64,000 nt of DNA from Mytilisepta virgata. Taxonomy: Eukaryota > Mollusca > Bivalvia > Mytilida > Mytilidae. Made by a program: the position numbers and the translations under genes. Where the stretch lies: positions 39,136,230-39,200,229 of the forward strand of contig CM051516.1 in assembly GCA_028015205.1 (NCBI GenBank), given 5' to 3'. The notes beneath the pieces are model-generated. The model searched no databases, was not told the DNA's origin, and worked only from the letters and a program-made list of their open reading frames with translations. Shown piece after piece: positions 46,109 through 57,767 of this stretch; the first letter of the stretch is position 1, and every line of letters starts with the position of its first letter.

Positions 46109-46705
46109 GTAAGTGTTAATATTGTAAGCATAAGTCAGTTTAAAAGAAAAGTTTCATAAGTTAAGGTAGGAGGTACCTAAATTTTACCTGCAGCTAGAAT
46201 ATTCGAAACTGCATCTAAATATCGAAGAAATTTCATATTTATCGTTTATACTTTTGCAATAAGGTTGATTTAAAATCCTTAAAATAAAGATCTTTTAATG
46301 TAGATTTCAAATAAAAACTGCCGAAAATAGTTAATTATTTACCACCACAATCCACTTATGATACTGAACACAGATGAGCAACATTTAGGTCACATTGACC
46401 CACATTTAATACATGATCATTAAATGTATTGACAGAAGAAGAATAATAATACTTTAAATTTGTATAATTCTTATTAGCTGTTTAAAGGGTCAAATTACAA
46501 ACTTTAACTACAAAATATATACACAATTATATTTTCTGCATTTAGTTAGGAGAAAAAAAAAGATTCACAATCAACATGTTTAATGTTATAATACTTAAAC
46601 TTATGATTATATTATAAATATGTTGGGGTATTTTTTTGTTGTAACTATTGCTACCTGTTGTTAATTTTAGATACATAAATTTCTGTGCTGATTCTTCTAT
46701 TTTAG

Positions 46706-46950
46706 AAATTTAAGCCCAGTGCCACCACCAATAATCATCGTTGACGTATGGAATCGAAATGCTTTGTTGAGTGTGGAAGATGCGGATCTCAATGGAAATG
46801 TTAACATTGGACCCTACAGATACAGAGTTGGCGGTTTCAGTAGTCTTTTCAACAGGCATTATACTGCCCGAATTTATCATTCAGAAGATGGAATGTTCTG
46901 CACATTTGATAATGAGGAAGGCATGTTGCTTTCTGAAGTGTACAGACTTG
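46706..46950 (+). CDS. USP-like gene, exon E: catalytic histidine box
   Basis: Acceptor 'ttcttctattttag', phase 2 in. The donor at 46951 (G|GTTATG) is weak, phase 1 out. The 81 codons contain PVPPPIIIVDVWNRN, YRYRVGGFSSLFNRHYTARI and FCTFDNEEGMLLSEVYRLG. This matches the end of a USP domain: a hydrophobic strand, a Tyr-x-hydrophobic-G strand, His-Tyr-x-Ala with the catalytic His (~655), and a later Asp/Asn (~672-673). An in-frame stop at 46986 would be an alternative end of the protein. Confidence 0.7.
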
Positions 46951-47039
46951 GTTATGTATCACTAATATTTTTATTTAGAATAGACTAAAGTATTGAGAAA
47001 GGTGAAGCAAAAATCTGATATATATTTAACATAAGATTT

Positions 47040-48356
47040 TTAGCTCACCTGGCTATGGCCAGGGTGAGCTTTTGCCATCACTTTGCGTCCGTCCGTCGTC
47101 CGTCTGTCCGTCGTCCGTCCGTCGTTAGCTTTTCATTCAAACATCTTCTCCTCAGAAACCATTTGGCCAATTCCAACCAAACTTTGCATGAGTGGTGTAT
47201 GGAAGGTCCTCAACAAAGTTTCCTCATTTAGTTCTGATTGGTCAAGAAACATGGCCACCAGAGGCAATTCTTGTTTCTGATTGGCTGATTTTCAAAAATC
47301 TTCTCCTCTGAAACCACTGGGCCGATTGGTTTGAAACTTAATAGGAATGATCTATGACATGTCCTCTACAAACGATCCTCAATTTATTTTGATATGACAT
47401 AAAACATGGCCGTCGTAGCTAAAAATAGAATATAGGGGTGCATGTGTTGTTTTTGGCTTATAACTTAAAAACCGTTACAGATATCAAAAATCTGACATGG
47501 TGCAAAATTGATCAGCCTGACAAGATCTACCTACCCTGAAATTTTGAAGGAAATCCCAAAACCCATTTAGGAGTTATTGCCCTTTTTTCGTCAAATTTTC
47601 AAAATTTAACATTTTTCGTCATTTATCTCCAAAACTATTTGAGATAGAAGTGAAATGTAAATTTGAAAAATGTTTGCCATGTTGAGGTCTACATACCCTG
47701 AAATTTTAAAGGAAATCCCAAAACCGATTTAGGAGTTGTTGCCCTTTTTTGTCAAATTTTCAAATTTTTTCATTCAAAAATCTTCTCCTCTGAAACCGCT
47801 GGGGCGATTGGTTTGAAACTTGATAGGAATGATCTATGACATATCCTCTACAAACGATCCTCAATTTATTTTGATATGACATAAAACATGGCTGTCGTAG
47901 CTAAAAAAAGAATATAGGGGTGCATGTGTTGTTTTTGGCTTATAACTTAAAAACCGTTACAGATATCAAAAATCTGACATGTGGTAAAATTGATCAGCAT
48001 GACAAGATCTACCTACCCTGAAATTTTGAAGGAAATCCCAAAACCCATTTAGGAGTTATTGCCCTTTTTTCGTCAAATTTTCACAATTTAACATTTTTCG
48101 TCATTCATCTCCAAAACTATTTGAGATAGAAGTGAAATGTAAATCTGAAAAATATTTGCCATGTTGAGGTCTACCTACCCTGAAATTTTAAAGGAAATCC
48201 CAAACCCATTTCGGAGTTATTGCCCTTTTTTGTCAAATAAATTTTCCCTGAACAATTGAACCAATTGCAACAAACTTGGTCAAATAGTTGATTAATTGTC
48301 CAATGAAAACCAGACTCCAGGTGAGCGATACAGGCTCTGGTGAGCCTCTAGTTTTG
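47040..48356 (+). repeat. Modular bivalve repeat unit with ~482-bp internal duplication
   Basis: It starts 'tagctcacctggctatggccagggtgagc', with (TCCG)n-like 'gtccgtccgtcgtccgtctg'. Sequence from about 47307 is repeated from 47789, a 482-bp tandem duplication including 'aacttaaaaaccgttacagatatc'. It ends 'caggtgagcgatacaggctctggtgagcctctag'. Confidence 0.9.
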
Positions 48357-51300
48357 TGTTCCTCAAGGAAGTGATGTAACAAATGTTTAGTTTGCAAAAC
48401 TACAGCTTTAGTATAGACTTCCACATTCATCTAGTCGTCTGAAGGTGTTTCTGCATTTTCTATACCAACTCGGAAATTGCTGATTGAATTTAACATTTTA
48501 TATTAAGTGTTAAATAACTTAAAAATAATAACTGATATTTGTTATTGAATGGCAGCATTTGAAATTAGACAATCATTTTAACTTTTTCCAAATTCATGAA
48601 AAAAATCTCTGTAAAGCATAAAAATCAATTCACAAAAATGAATGGATCTACAATTAATCAGTATCATTCTCTTCTGTAATCATCAATTATTTGTTTCAGT
48701 AATTTACAGCATGTCTGTAACTTCATTCATGACTCTACTCGTCCCAGTTTATGGGAAAATAAACATAAGGTATACATGTATTTCATGCAAAAATGTTTCC
48801 TTTTTATTGTATAACAGAAGAATATGTTGAAAAGCTTGTGGTTGCATATAATTTTACATTGCATTTTAAAACTGTCGAGGCCATTCCAACCAAATTTCAC
48901 ATGATATGTGGAAGGCCCTGTACAGACTTCCTAATTTTATACAATTGGCCAGCTTACACGTATAAAAATAAAGTGACCTTTGTTAAAGACTCGCCATTTT
49001 ACTCTCAGGGTTGAAAATTGTGTCTTTTACTATCTTAGTCTTCCAGTTGAAATCAAATGTTTTTTTTTACATTTTTGTAAGAATATAACCACTAAACAAA
49101 CATGACAAAGACAGAAGATAGTATGAACCAGAACAAAATATAAATGCCAAAAGTACTTTTTTTCTGTGCCTAGAAGATAAAGTATTTTTGGATTCATTAT
49201 ATCACATAATCATTCAACATCTAAAATAAGAACTTAATCAAATGTATTTTTTATAAAAAATAAAGAACAAATATATTAGAAATTGTGTCATGAGCAGCAA
49301 AATATATTAAGTAAATGTGAGAATTGCCAAAACAATCCATTTTATTGTTGTATTAGTTATCAGGAATTTAAATATGTATTAATTTTAAAATTGTTGATTG
49401 TTACTTAATGTAAGACCAATTCAAGTTAACTGATCGATCCACACCTTCTACAATATATGGATTTCATTTTTCTGTGTTTTGGTAGTGGCCACTCAATAAA
49501 GTCATTGTCTGTTTGTATAATTAAAATTGTATGGGTTTTATATCCCTTCCTTTCCTGTTGGACAAAAACAACAAGGCGATAGCAAAACCATTCAGACATA
49601 AATGCAGGAAATAATCAATAATTTCAAAGAAAATGGACATAAAACATTTCTGAAAACAGCACTCTGAAAAATTTTTAAAAATTGCGTCAGCCCAATTTTT
49701 GATGGGAGGGCAGGGTTATAATCTATCAATTAACTTGTAATGTCGTAAATGTCATTCACAATATGCAATGTTAAGATCTCTGTTGTTTATTTTTGTCCAT
49801 ATTGAAATATGGACTGGATTATTGTTTACAAAATGTAAAATGAAATATGCAATATTAAATTAGTGTTAATAGCCAGAATATGGTAAGAAATGTTGTAGTA
49901 AAACTATAAATAAAAACAAATGTCAATATCATATGCATCAGAACCTTTATCATAAAATGTAGACATTTTTCAGGAATAAAAATTCATTGATGTCACAAAA
50001 TCATCTACTTTTTGTACAAAATTAACCATTTGACAATGTATAATAATCAGGTTTCTTAGATTGAACACTTTTTATTTGCAAATTTGAATCACATATGTAC
50101 AAAATTGCAAACAGGATTGGACAACATTATGAAAGTCCTCTACCTGCTCAGGGGCAACACTGCAATATGTCATATGTTAATCTATTTTTAAAGTAATTTT
50201 ATTATTTTTACTGCAGACATGTGGTATATAAACTGCTTGTATATTAATTAATTAAACTATCAAGGTAAAGTTTTTTGTTGTCAGACAGCCTTATAAATAT
50301 TTCTAAAAATCATTTAATAAATATTTTTGAAATGAATTCCACTAGTTTTTGTAACTTTTACATTTTATCTGTTTAAATTTATATATAGAAGAACAAAAGA
50401 CATATTCTTTTGTACTTTATTTACCCAGATTTGTGTATTTTTATTTTTAATTCTGATCAAATAGAATTATATTTATCTTGGTAAATATTGATATTTGTTG
50501 TTTTTTAATCAAAAGGATGCTCAATGTAATTATGCTTAATAATTTTTGTTTCAGTCTGACATTTCTGAGAGGGCAGTATAAGTATTTGTAGATTTAAGTT
50601 ATTTAGATAAATTGTTACTTGTATGGAATTAGTTTAGGAACTGTTATATTATATTTTTAGGTATTGATCATCCAGGAAAACCTATGCCATGTAAACATTA
50701 GATCAAATATTTGAGTGTTTGGAGGTTTACATATCTATTAATGGAATAAACTGTGTTACTTTGTAAGGGCATATCCACCTGATATTTCTATGGTATGTCA
50801 ACAGTCATTTTCATGTGCAATCTCTGTCCATATCTGATTTTTGGACTGCCAGTTCTATTAGATAAGGAAAGTCAAGAAATACCAAAGGTATATTCGAAGG
50901 AGAGAAAAATCATAACAACTGACAAACTCCGGAGAACAACGAAGACAAGACCAAAACAATACAAGCACTACAATTAAAAACTAAAGACATATAAACAACA
51001 TGGGCCAAGACAAAAAACTGGGGGTAGACTCGGGTATTTCTTGACTACTTATTATACTTCATATTTTTTTACAAAATTTTTATGTTTTAGCCAAATCTTT
51101 TGATAGGTTGTTTTTATTTAATTATGTATAGATATTATGACTGGAATTTTCTTTTATCATAAAAATTAAATGTTTTTTTGTTTTATTGTCAATTTTAAAT
51201 TATTTGAATATTTATTGATCCATTTAAAAAATATGTATATATTTGTTGGATGGAAGATTTATTTTATCAAAATGTGATATATTTTGTTATGAATGTAAAT

Positions 51301-53358
51301 TAAACTTAGAGCTCCTTATTTTCATTATAATAGGTTGTTTTTAAGTCACTCTTATGAGATTAAACATCATTCCATATATATATTAAAGGTACCATGGGCA
51401 ACATAAAAACAAGAGAATGAGATTAATGAGGTCTAAAATTTGTTATTTTTATGTATGATATTTATGAAGTATTTAAGATTTATTTTGCATTGTAGAAAGG
51501 GACCAAAATCTTAATAGAGTTTAATCAAGGACCATAATAAAAAATGAATGAATTTTTGACAATCCACAAAAGTTAAAATGCATCAGGTGTACTGATTTTG
51601 TCATTTTGACACCACAAATTATTTTTTTTTTAGAAAAAGAAGACCATCATTTTTTTAAATGAATTACCGGTAAACAACTTACTTAATTGGTATGAAAGGA
51701 TATAGTTGATAAAAAAAAAGTCCTCACATGCATATCAAAAACATCTGTCAGTGAAATTTGATAAAAATATTAAGACATTTGGTTAAAAAGTTAATTGGAA
51801 ACCAATTCTTGAGTCAAACAAATAGGCATCACTGTTGACTCCCACTCAAAGGATGCAATGTATAAATATTTCTATATTCCTCTTATAATGCTTCATGAAA
51901 AAAATATTTTGTTGGGCAATATATATTCATGTTAGTGAAGTTAACTTCTACGTGATATACTTCAAATGTTTAAAATATGCTTTTAAGGTCCAGGAGAACC
52001 TTTTTCATCCCATGGCATCTGTTTGTCCTTTGTCCTCTGAAACCACTGAGTCAGTTTGAAACCAAACTTACAGCAATGGTCCTTCAGAATCATATCTGAT
52101 GGAGTGGACTGTCAACCAGTATGGCTGCCACAGCCAAACTTTGTATAACATAGGACTCCATGTTAAAATTCATTTTAAAATCTTGTTTAAAAATTTTGAG
52201 TCGAATGGAACCAAACTTGGCAGCAAGGGAGTAACAAAGTTTGTTAATTTATTAAAATTTTATGTTTTAACACTTCATACAGACCAAAATGGCAGCCAAA
52301 GTCAAATTTTTTTCTGTTAGGTGTGTTGTGGAATTCCTGTTTAAACGATAAAAGATCCTTGAAAGTAGGTTTCAATAAACTGAATCTCTTTAAATGATAT
52401 TAAATCTTTGAAAAAAACGTCTTTTTAGTTGCAAATGTTTAAGATTTAACCTTAATGTCATTGATAATCTTTGTAGTATTGTTATCTATTAGATTTGATA
52501 AAGAAGCCATGTAGAAATATTTTATTATTCTTTAAAAAATTGTTAAAAAAGAATTGTTACTTTGATATACATATCTCTGACATACAGTGCTTCTGATGAT
52601 TGTCACTCCTTTTGAATATATATACATAACAACCAGCTTTAAACCAAAGAAACGAAGAACCAAATTTAATTGGGACCATTAGAATGAGCTATTGTTATAA
52701 CCAGCAATTATAAAGTCACTGTATGTTCTGACACTAATTCTGTCATTTTGGAATAGCATACAGTACAGCAAAAAACATAATTATTTGTTTTTTTATCTTA
52801 TTTTGTTTATGATTATTGTTGAAGAATGTTTATGATTGCTTGTGCAGATTTTAAATGTTTGTTTGGAAAGTGCATATGCAGTTTTAGAGATTTTAATGCT
52901 TTGATTAGCTTTATATGTAAATGTTTGAATCCAAAGTCTTTCATTAATCATTTTATAAATCTTTTACATTTTAGTCTTTCTCTGCCTCAATTCCATATAT
53001 ATTCCTTAATTATATTGTTGTATGAGTTGTAATAATGGTTTAGTTTGATATTATTTACAGAAATGTTTGTTAAAATGATTGGTAATATTTTAACATAGCG
53101 GTATGCTATCATGTACCAATCAAGACAAAATCCAGTATTAAAGATAAAACGCTATAGTTAGTGTGTATTTTGTAATTATTGTTTGGCCTCTCATACTTTT
53201 GGCATTTAACTCTGTATCTAAGCAGCTTCAAGTATGTTATACAATAACACTATTAATGCATTTTGCCAGTATGTACATCCTAGAAATTACAAAGATCCAA
53301 GAATTTATTCATAATTACAACATGAAGTTCATTTTGTTGCAAACTAGCTTGATGCAAG
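48357..53358. other. Long AT-rich intron
   Basis: About 5 kb with no gene. One decayed 165-bp module occurs at about 51990-52320 ('accagtatggctgccacagccaaactttgt'). A 'aaccaaaacaatacaagc'-type A-rich patch is present at 50860-51010. Small ORFs here are chance. Confidence 0.5.
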
Positions 53359-53465
53359 AAAGTACAATCGAGGGACAACATATCACAGTATTCTTACTAG
53401 ATTCTGCCAGTAGCTGCACATCAAATCCAAGACGCCATCAGTCAGTTTGGCGTGTAGTCGTATGA
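53359..53465 (+). CDS. USP-like gene, candidate terminal exon F
   Basis: After 'cttgatgcaag' the phase-1 frame reads STIEGQHITVFLLDSASSC, then a basic RRHQSVWRVVV and TGA. The phase fits exon E. GC content and codon use exceed those of the intron. The acceptor has a poor pyrimidine tract and no AATAAA follows within 100 bp. This link is the least secure part of the gene model. Confidence 0.35.
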
Positions 53466-53673
53466 AATGTATTTACCAATATCGTTATTACGACTCAGTC
53501 AATACCTCTGGCTCTGATGGTGGACACCGAGTCTCCTTCGATTTCTGTCTGAAATTGATAATTTAATTTGTTACTAAAATGTTAAATTTTGTGAAACTAA
53601 GGCTTATCTTCTCGTGCATAGCTCTGTCCTTAAATGGTTTTGGCGTTACCCTGTTGATAATTTTAGCATTTTT

Positions 53674-54802
53674 AGCTCACCTGTCGCAAAAGGACATGTG
53701 AGCTTTTGCTATCACTTGGCGTCCTTCGTAATCTTTTTCAAAGATCTCTCCTCTGAAACTACTGAACCATTTTCAGCCAAACTTGAGTGGAATGATACTT
53801 AGGGTACCTAGTATGGATTTGATGTTTATTTTTTTAATTGTCAGAAATATGGCAACCCTGGCTAAAAATAGCACATAGGAGGTAAACTGCAGTTTTTGGT
53901 TTATATCTCAAAAACTAAAGCATTTAGAGCAAAACTGACATAGGTTAAAATGTTCATTAAGTCAAGATCTACCTGCCATGGAATTTTCAGACGAATCGGT
54001 TAACCCATTTTCGGGTTATTGTTCCTGAATTGTTAATTTTAAGAAAATTTTCAGTTTTAGTTATTAACTCGAATATTATTATAGATAAGGACAAACTGTA
54101 AACATGAAAAATGTTCAGCAAAGTAAGATCTACAAATAAGTCAACATGACCAAAATCATCAATTGACCCCTTACAGGAATTTTTGACCATGAAAGATTAT
54201 TTACATGTAAACAGTAATTATGAGTAAAAATAATGGGCTGACATATTGTCACAGATGTTTAGAGCATAACTTGAAATAAATTAAATGGTAGCTGTACAAG
54301 TAAAATGGAGGGTCAAGGTCATTAAAAAATCCGTAGTAACCAATAAAAAAAGTCCCTAGCAACCATATATATTTGGGTCAAGGACCTATAATATACCTGT
54401 ATAAGTCAAAAAGAAAGATCAAGGTCATTGAAAAAGACTATAGCAACCGATGAAAAAATAGTATAGCTGTAAAAGTCAATATGGAGGCTCAAGGGTCAAG
54501 CACATTGAAAAACTCCATAGCAATCGATGGAAAAGTCCCTTGCAACCAGATATATTTGACTTCATGACCCTAAAATTTATCTGTTCCAGTCAAAATGGAA
54601 GGTCAAGAGTGAAGGCCATTGAACATGTCCGTAGCAACGACGAAAAGTCCCTAACAACCATATATATTTGGTTCAGAATTCTGTATTTTAGCTGTACAAG
54701 TCGATACAAAGTCGAAAAATGCTACGGTATATATTAAATAGCAAAAATAAAGACATACAAAAAAAATCATTGAGCGATTCAGGCTCTTGGGAGCCTCTTG
54801 TT
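53674..54802 (+). repeat. Modular bivalve repeat unit, uninterrupted relative of the split one
   Basis: It starts 'tagctcacctgtcgcaaaaggacatgtgagc', contains the 'aagtcaacatgaccaaaatcat' module and repeated 'tccctagcaaccatatatatttgggtcaagg' phrases, and ends 'caggctcttgggagcctcttg'. It provides the pre-insertion sequence for the outer LTR element at 15.6 kb. Confidence 0.88.
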
Positions 54803-56047
54803 TGAATTAACTCTTCAACATTTTGGATGAATGTTTTGGTTTTCAACAATTTTAGGCCTCGAGCACAACCAATGAGCCGTAAAACGACGAAATGTGCACA
54901 TCTTGTGCAGTATAGTTGGTATTGTAGAATTTATTTCATATGAAAATAATCACACCTATGATGGACGTAGGCATCTAAATTATCTTTATGTAGAAGAGGT
55001 TTGAAAAACATTTTTCTCTTGTATTCACCAAAATCTCCTTGTCATATGTAATACACAGGAAAACGTATTTTCATTATTTCTCTGTTACTAAGTACTTGGT
55101 TAGGTATGTGCCAAAGATTTTCTCTGTTTTTTTTTAATATCATGTTGACTACATATTATTAGTTAAACCAAGTGTCTTGTGTTAATATACTGGCAATAAA
55201 TAGCTTAAATTCACAATTTTTAAAAAGTTGACTCCTTTGGGCCCCAATTTTTAAAAATCCAAATTCTAAAGCTTATCCATTTGAACTGAAATTTGCTGTA
55301 AAGAAGCACAAGTTATTTCGTTTTTTGACGGAGGGGAGTATAAAATGATCTTATGCCTAAAAATTGCGAAAAATATTAACACTGAGGTGTTAATTTGTAT
55401 TTTCAAAGTACAGAAAATATATTGCTAAGCTCCCCCCCCCAAAAAAAAAATATGTACATGTAAAGTTTTTCGACTTAAAAAAATGAAACTTTATTAATAA
55501 GTACATGAAAACATTTTTCTTATTGTTTCCAGTGTAAATATTCATAATTCTTCTAAAAAAAACTTAAATCATTGTTACTAAAATGGTGAAAAATGGTTAC
55601 AAAATATTGCCAAGTTCTTTGTATCTGTCACAGAAAGTTTGAAGTTGCTGAAAAGAGTCACTAGACTGAAATTTCCTTAGGCTCCTCTGTACTGTTACCT
55701 TATTAAAGTCGGATATTGTTCTGGAGTTATGTCGCCTTGTCCATAAAAAAATCAAATATGCACGAAAAATCACAAAATTAGCAATTTTCGGGTAAATTAA
55801 AAAACGTGTCGACTTCGATGTGCTCAATATATCTTGTTAAAATTAGAAACATACCTTGTTAAGATAAATATCTTTTAATGGTCAACTGCTAATCAATGCT
55901 GAACATATAGCTTCAACTCCTATTTTGTGTTTTAATTTTATGAAGTTTACACTTTACCTAATGAAAAACGTCAAGTAAAAAGCCTATGTAACTAGTTCAA
56001 GAACACTTAACATTAATGTTAACCAAAAGCATCACATTGAATTATCC
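54803..56047. other. AT-rich spacer
   Basis: No repeat copy or gene was recognised. The minus-strand ORF at 55597-55827 lacks a motif. A C-run then A-run lies at 55431-55450. Confidence 0.5.
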
Positions 56048-56330
56048 TTAATTCTATAGAATAGAGAATGGAAACGAGGAATGTGTCAAAGAGACAACAA
56101 CACGACCAAAAAGCAGAAAACCGCTCAAGGCTACCAATGAGTTTTCAACGCAGCGAGAAAATCACGCTCCCGGAGGCGGGCTTCAGCTGGCCCCTAAACA
56201 ATATTGTATACTAGTTCAGTAAAATTGACGGCACACCAAACTCCGAAACACAAAAACGAACCAAAATCAAAAAAACACAAATAACCTAGTATTGAAGATT
56301 CTGTGAAAAAAAGACCCAAAATAATTCCAA
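56048..56330 (+). mobile_element. Second copy of the dispersed mussel-type repeat
   Basis: 'agaatagagaatggaaacgaggaatgtgtc' through 'ggcttcagctggcccctaaacaatattgtatactagttcagt' parallels 25113-25300 and ends early. It marks roughly where the AT-rich intron landscape gives way to the CpG-rich region. Confidence 0.75.
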
Positions 56331-56560
56331 TTAAACCCAATATCAAAAACATTGGGATTGGACATAACCTTAATCATGTGTTCAGATTTATACCAGCCAT
56401 AGGATCAGGTTAGATCATAAATAGTAAAATAATCTGAATTAACAGTCGTAAAACGCCTGTACCCACCCTCTTTAGAATTCGACAGAAATATTTGCCGCAC
56501 CTGAAATACGTCCTTCTGGAATTGACACCTCACCGGACATGACAAGTAGTATGTGGGCAC
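56331..56560. other. Spacer before the CpG-rich motif array
   Basis: Rising GC content, with no gene or repeat recognised. Confidence 0.4.
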
Positions 56561-57080
56561 AGTTCAGGTCGGATTTGAGGTGGAGGTGCCGGAAGTGACG
56601 TCAACCGGAAATGACGTCACCGGAAGTGACGTGACCGGAACCGGAGGTCAGGTGACCGGAACCGGAAGTGATTTTTGCGCGCATGCGCAACCGGAAGTGG
56701 GTAGTTTTCCCGCCCTTTGTTGCCGGAAGTGACGCAAGTCACGTGCTAGGACCCGGATGTGTGTTCAGCGCATGCGTAGGCGGAACCGGAAGTACCCGGA
56801 AGTGGTTTGCGCGCATGCGCAACCGGAAGTAGGGTGTTTTTCCGCCATTTGTTGACGGAAGTGACGTAAGTCACAGACCCGGATGTGTGGTCTGCGCATG
56901 TTCTGGCGGAACCGGAAGTACCCAGAAGTCATGCGCAACCGGAAGTAGTGGTTTTCTCCATTGACGGAAGTCCAAAGAGAGCTCCTCCAAGGGGGAGATA
57001 AATGGGGAGGTAACTTTTCCCGCCATTTTACCATATTTTGTTTACGGAAGTGACGTAAGTCACTTACCCGGAAGTTCCAT
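56561..57080. promoter_or_regulatory. Dense ETS/CRE/NRF1-like motif array in ~135-bp tandem units
   Basis: CpG-rich, with more than 15 CCGGAAGT-type ETS words, several TGACGTCA/TGACGTAAGTCA CRE-like words, repeated GCGCATGCGC palindromes of the NRF1 type and one CACGTG. Three diverged copies of a 125-150-bp unit are visible: 'gcgcatgcgcaaccggaagt...cccgcc.ttTgttg.cggaagtgacg.aagtcac...acccggatgtg'. These motifs together characterise TATA-less animal promoters. Whether this drives a gene or is a satellite with promoter-like words is unknown. Confidence 0.55.
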
Positions 57081-57600
57081 GCTTGACCAGATTGAATTAT
57101 CTCCCTTTTCCCGCACTTCTCGGTCGTCTCTGGACCTTTCATCGGTCTGATACCCTCACTGTTATGTCGAAGTCCGAGAGTATACGTTTGGATTATCTCC
57201 CCTTATCCCGCTCTTTTCATTTGGGGGTATTTTCTGTGAGGACCAACGGTAGGATTGGATTATCTCTCCTTACCTCCAAGTAATGCTGTCACCAATGGAT
57301 GGGTGTCCTTAGCAACGGCGGTCCATTTCATTGCATTCACTTCTCTTCTCTTGCTCCATCCCGCTCTTTGCTACTCCTTGCGTGATGCTTGACCAGATTG
57401 AATTATCTCCCTTTTCCCGCTCTTCTCGGTCGTCTCTGGATCTTTGATTGAATTATCTCCCCTTATCCCGCTCTTTTCATCTGTGAGTGATGTTTTCTGT
57501 GAGGACTAGGATTGGATTATGTCCCCTTACCTCAAGTTGATGCTTGTCACCGCTCAATGGAGGTGTGTCCTTAGCAACGGCGGTCTATTTCATTGCTCTA
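57081..57600 (+). repeat. Tandem duplication of ~300 bp
   Basis: 'gcttgaccagattgaattatctcccttttcccgc' at about 57080 and 57388, then 'cccgctcttttcat', 'ttttctgtgagga' and 'gtgtccttagcaacggcggt' in the same order in both copies. The second copy is slightly shortened. Confidence 0.85.
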
Positions 57601-57767
57601 TGCTTCGCTTCTCTTCGCTTGCTCTTCGCTGCTCCATGCTGCTCATCGCTAATAATGACTATATTCACCTGCTGATTTAAGATTCTTGGGGTTACTTGTC
57701 GGTGTTTTCGCTGCTGCTTCCGCTCCTGCTGCTTGTTGGTGTTCGTCATTGCTGCTCTTATCTTGTT

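Larger units (their letters stand above)
12644..53465 (+). other. Multi-exon gene model: USP-like (peptidase C19-type) protease
   Basis: Six plus-strand exons (12644-13982, 27964-28115, 28622-28854, 46010-46108, 46706-46950, 53359-53465) join with matching phases (1,0,2,2,1) into about 720 aa. The C-terminal ~280 residues look like a compact ubiquitin-specific-protease fold. A Cys box (IQGNSRNTC, nucleophile about Cys461) comes first, then a CPC pair at about 544-546 where many USPs have zinc fingers. Next is PPPIIIVDVWNR before the His box, then a His box (NRHYTA, about His655) with FDNEEG after it (about Asp672). USPs remove ubiquitin or similar modifiers. The domain is shorter than usual and has Thr instead of an aromatic after the Cys. 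Ubiquitin activity is therefore unproven, and the C-terminal exon is the weakest part. Introns are filled with transposons. Confidence 0.55.

Noticed and set aside
27964..46950. Calling the protease CYLD
   Set aside because: Only the IQG-x5-C phrase is reminiscent; no CAP-Gly domain, B-box or other CYLD-specific sequence is present.
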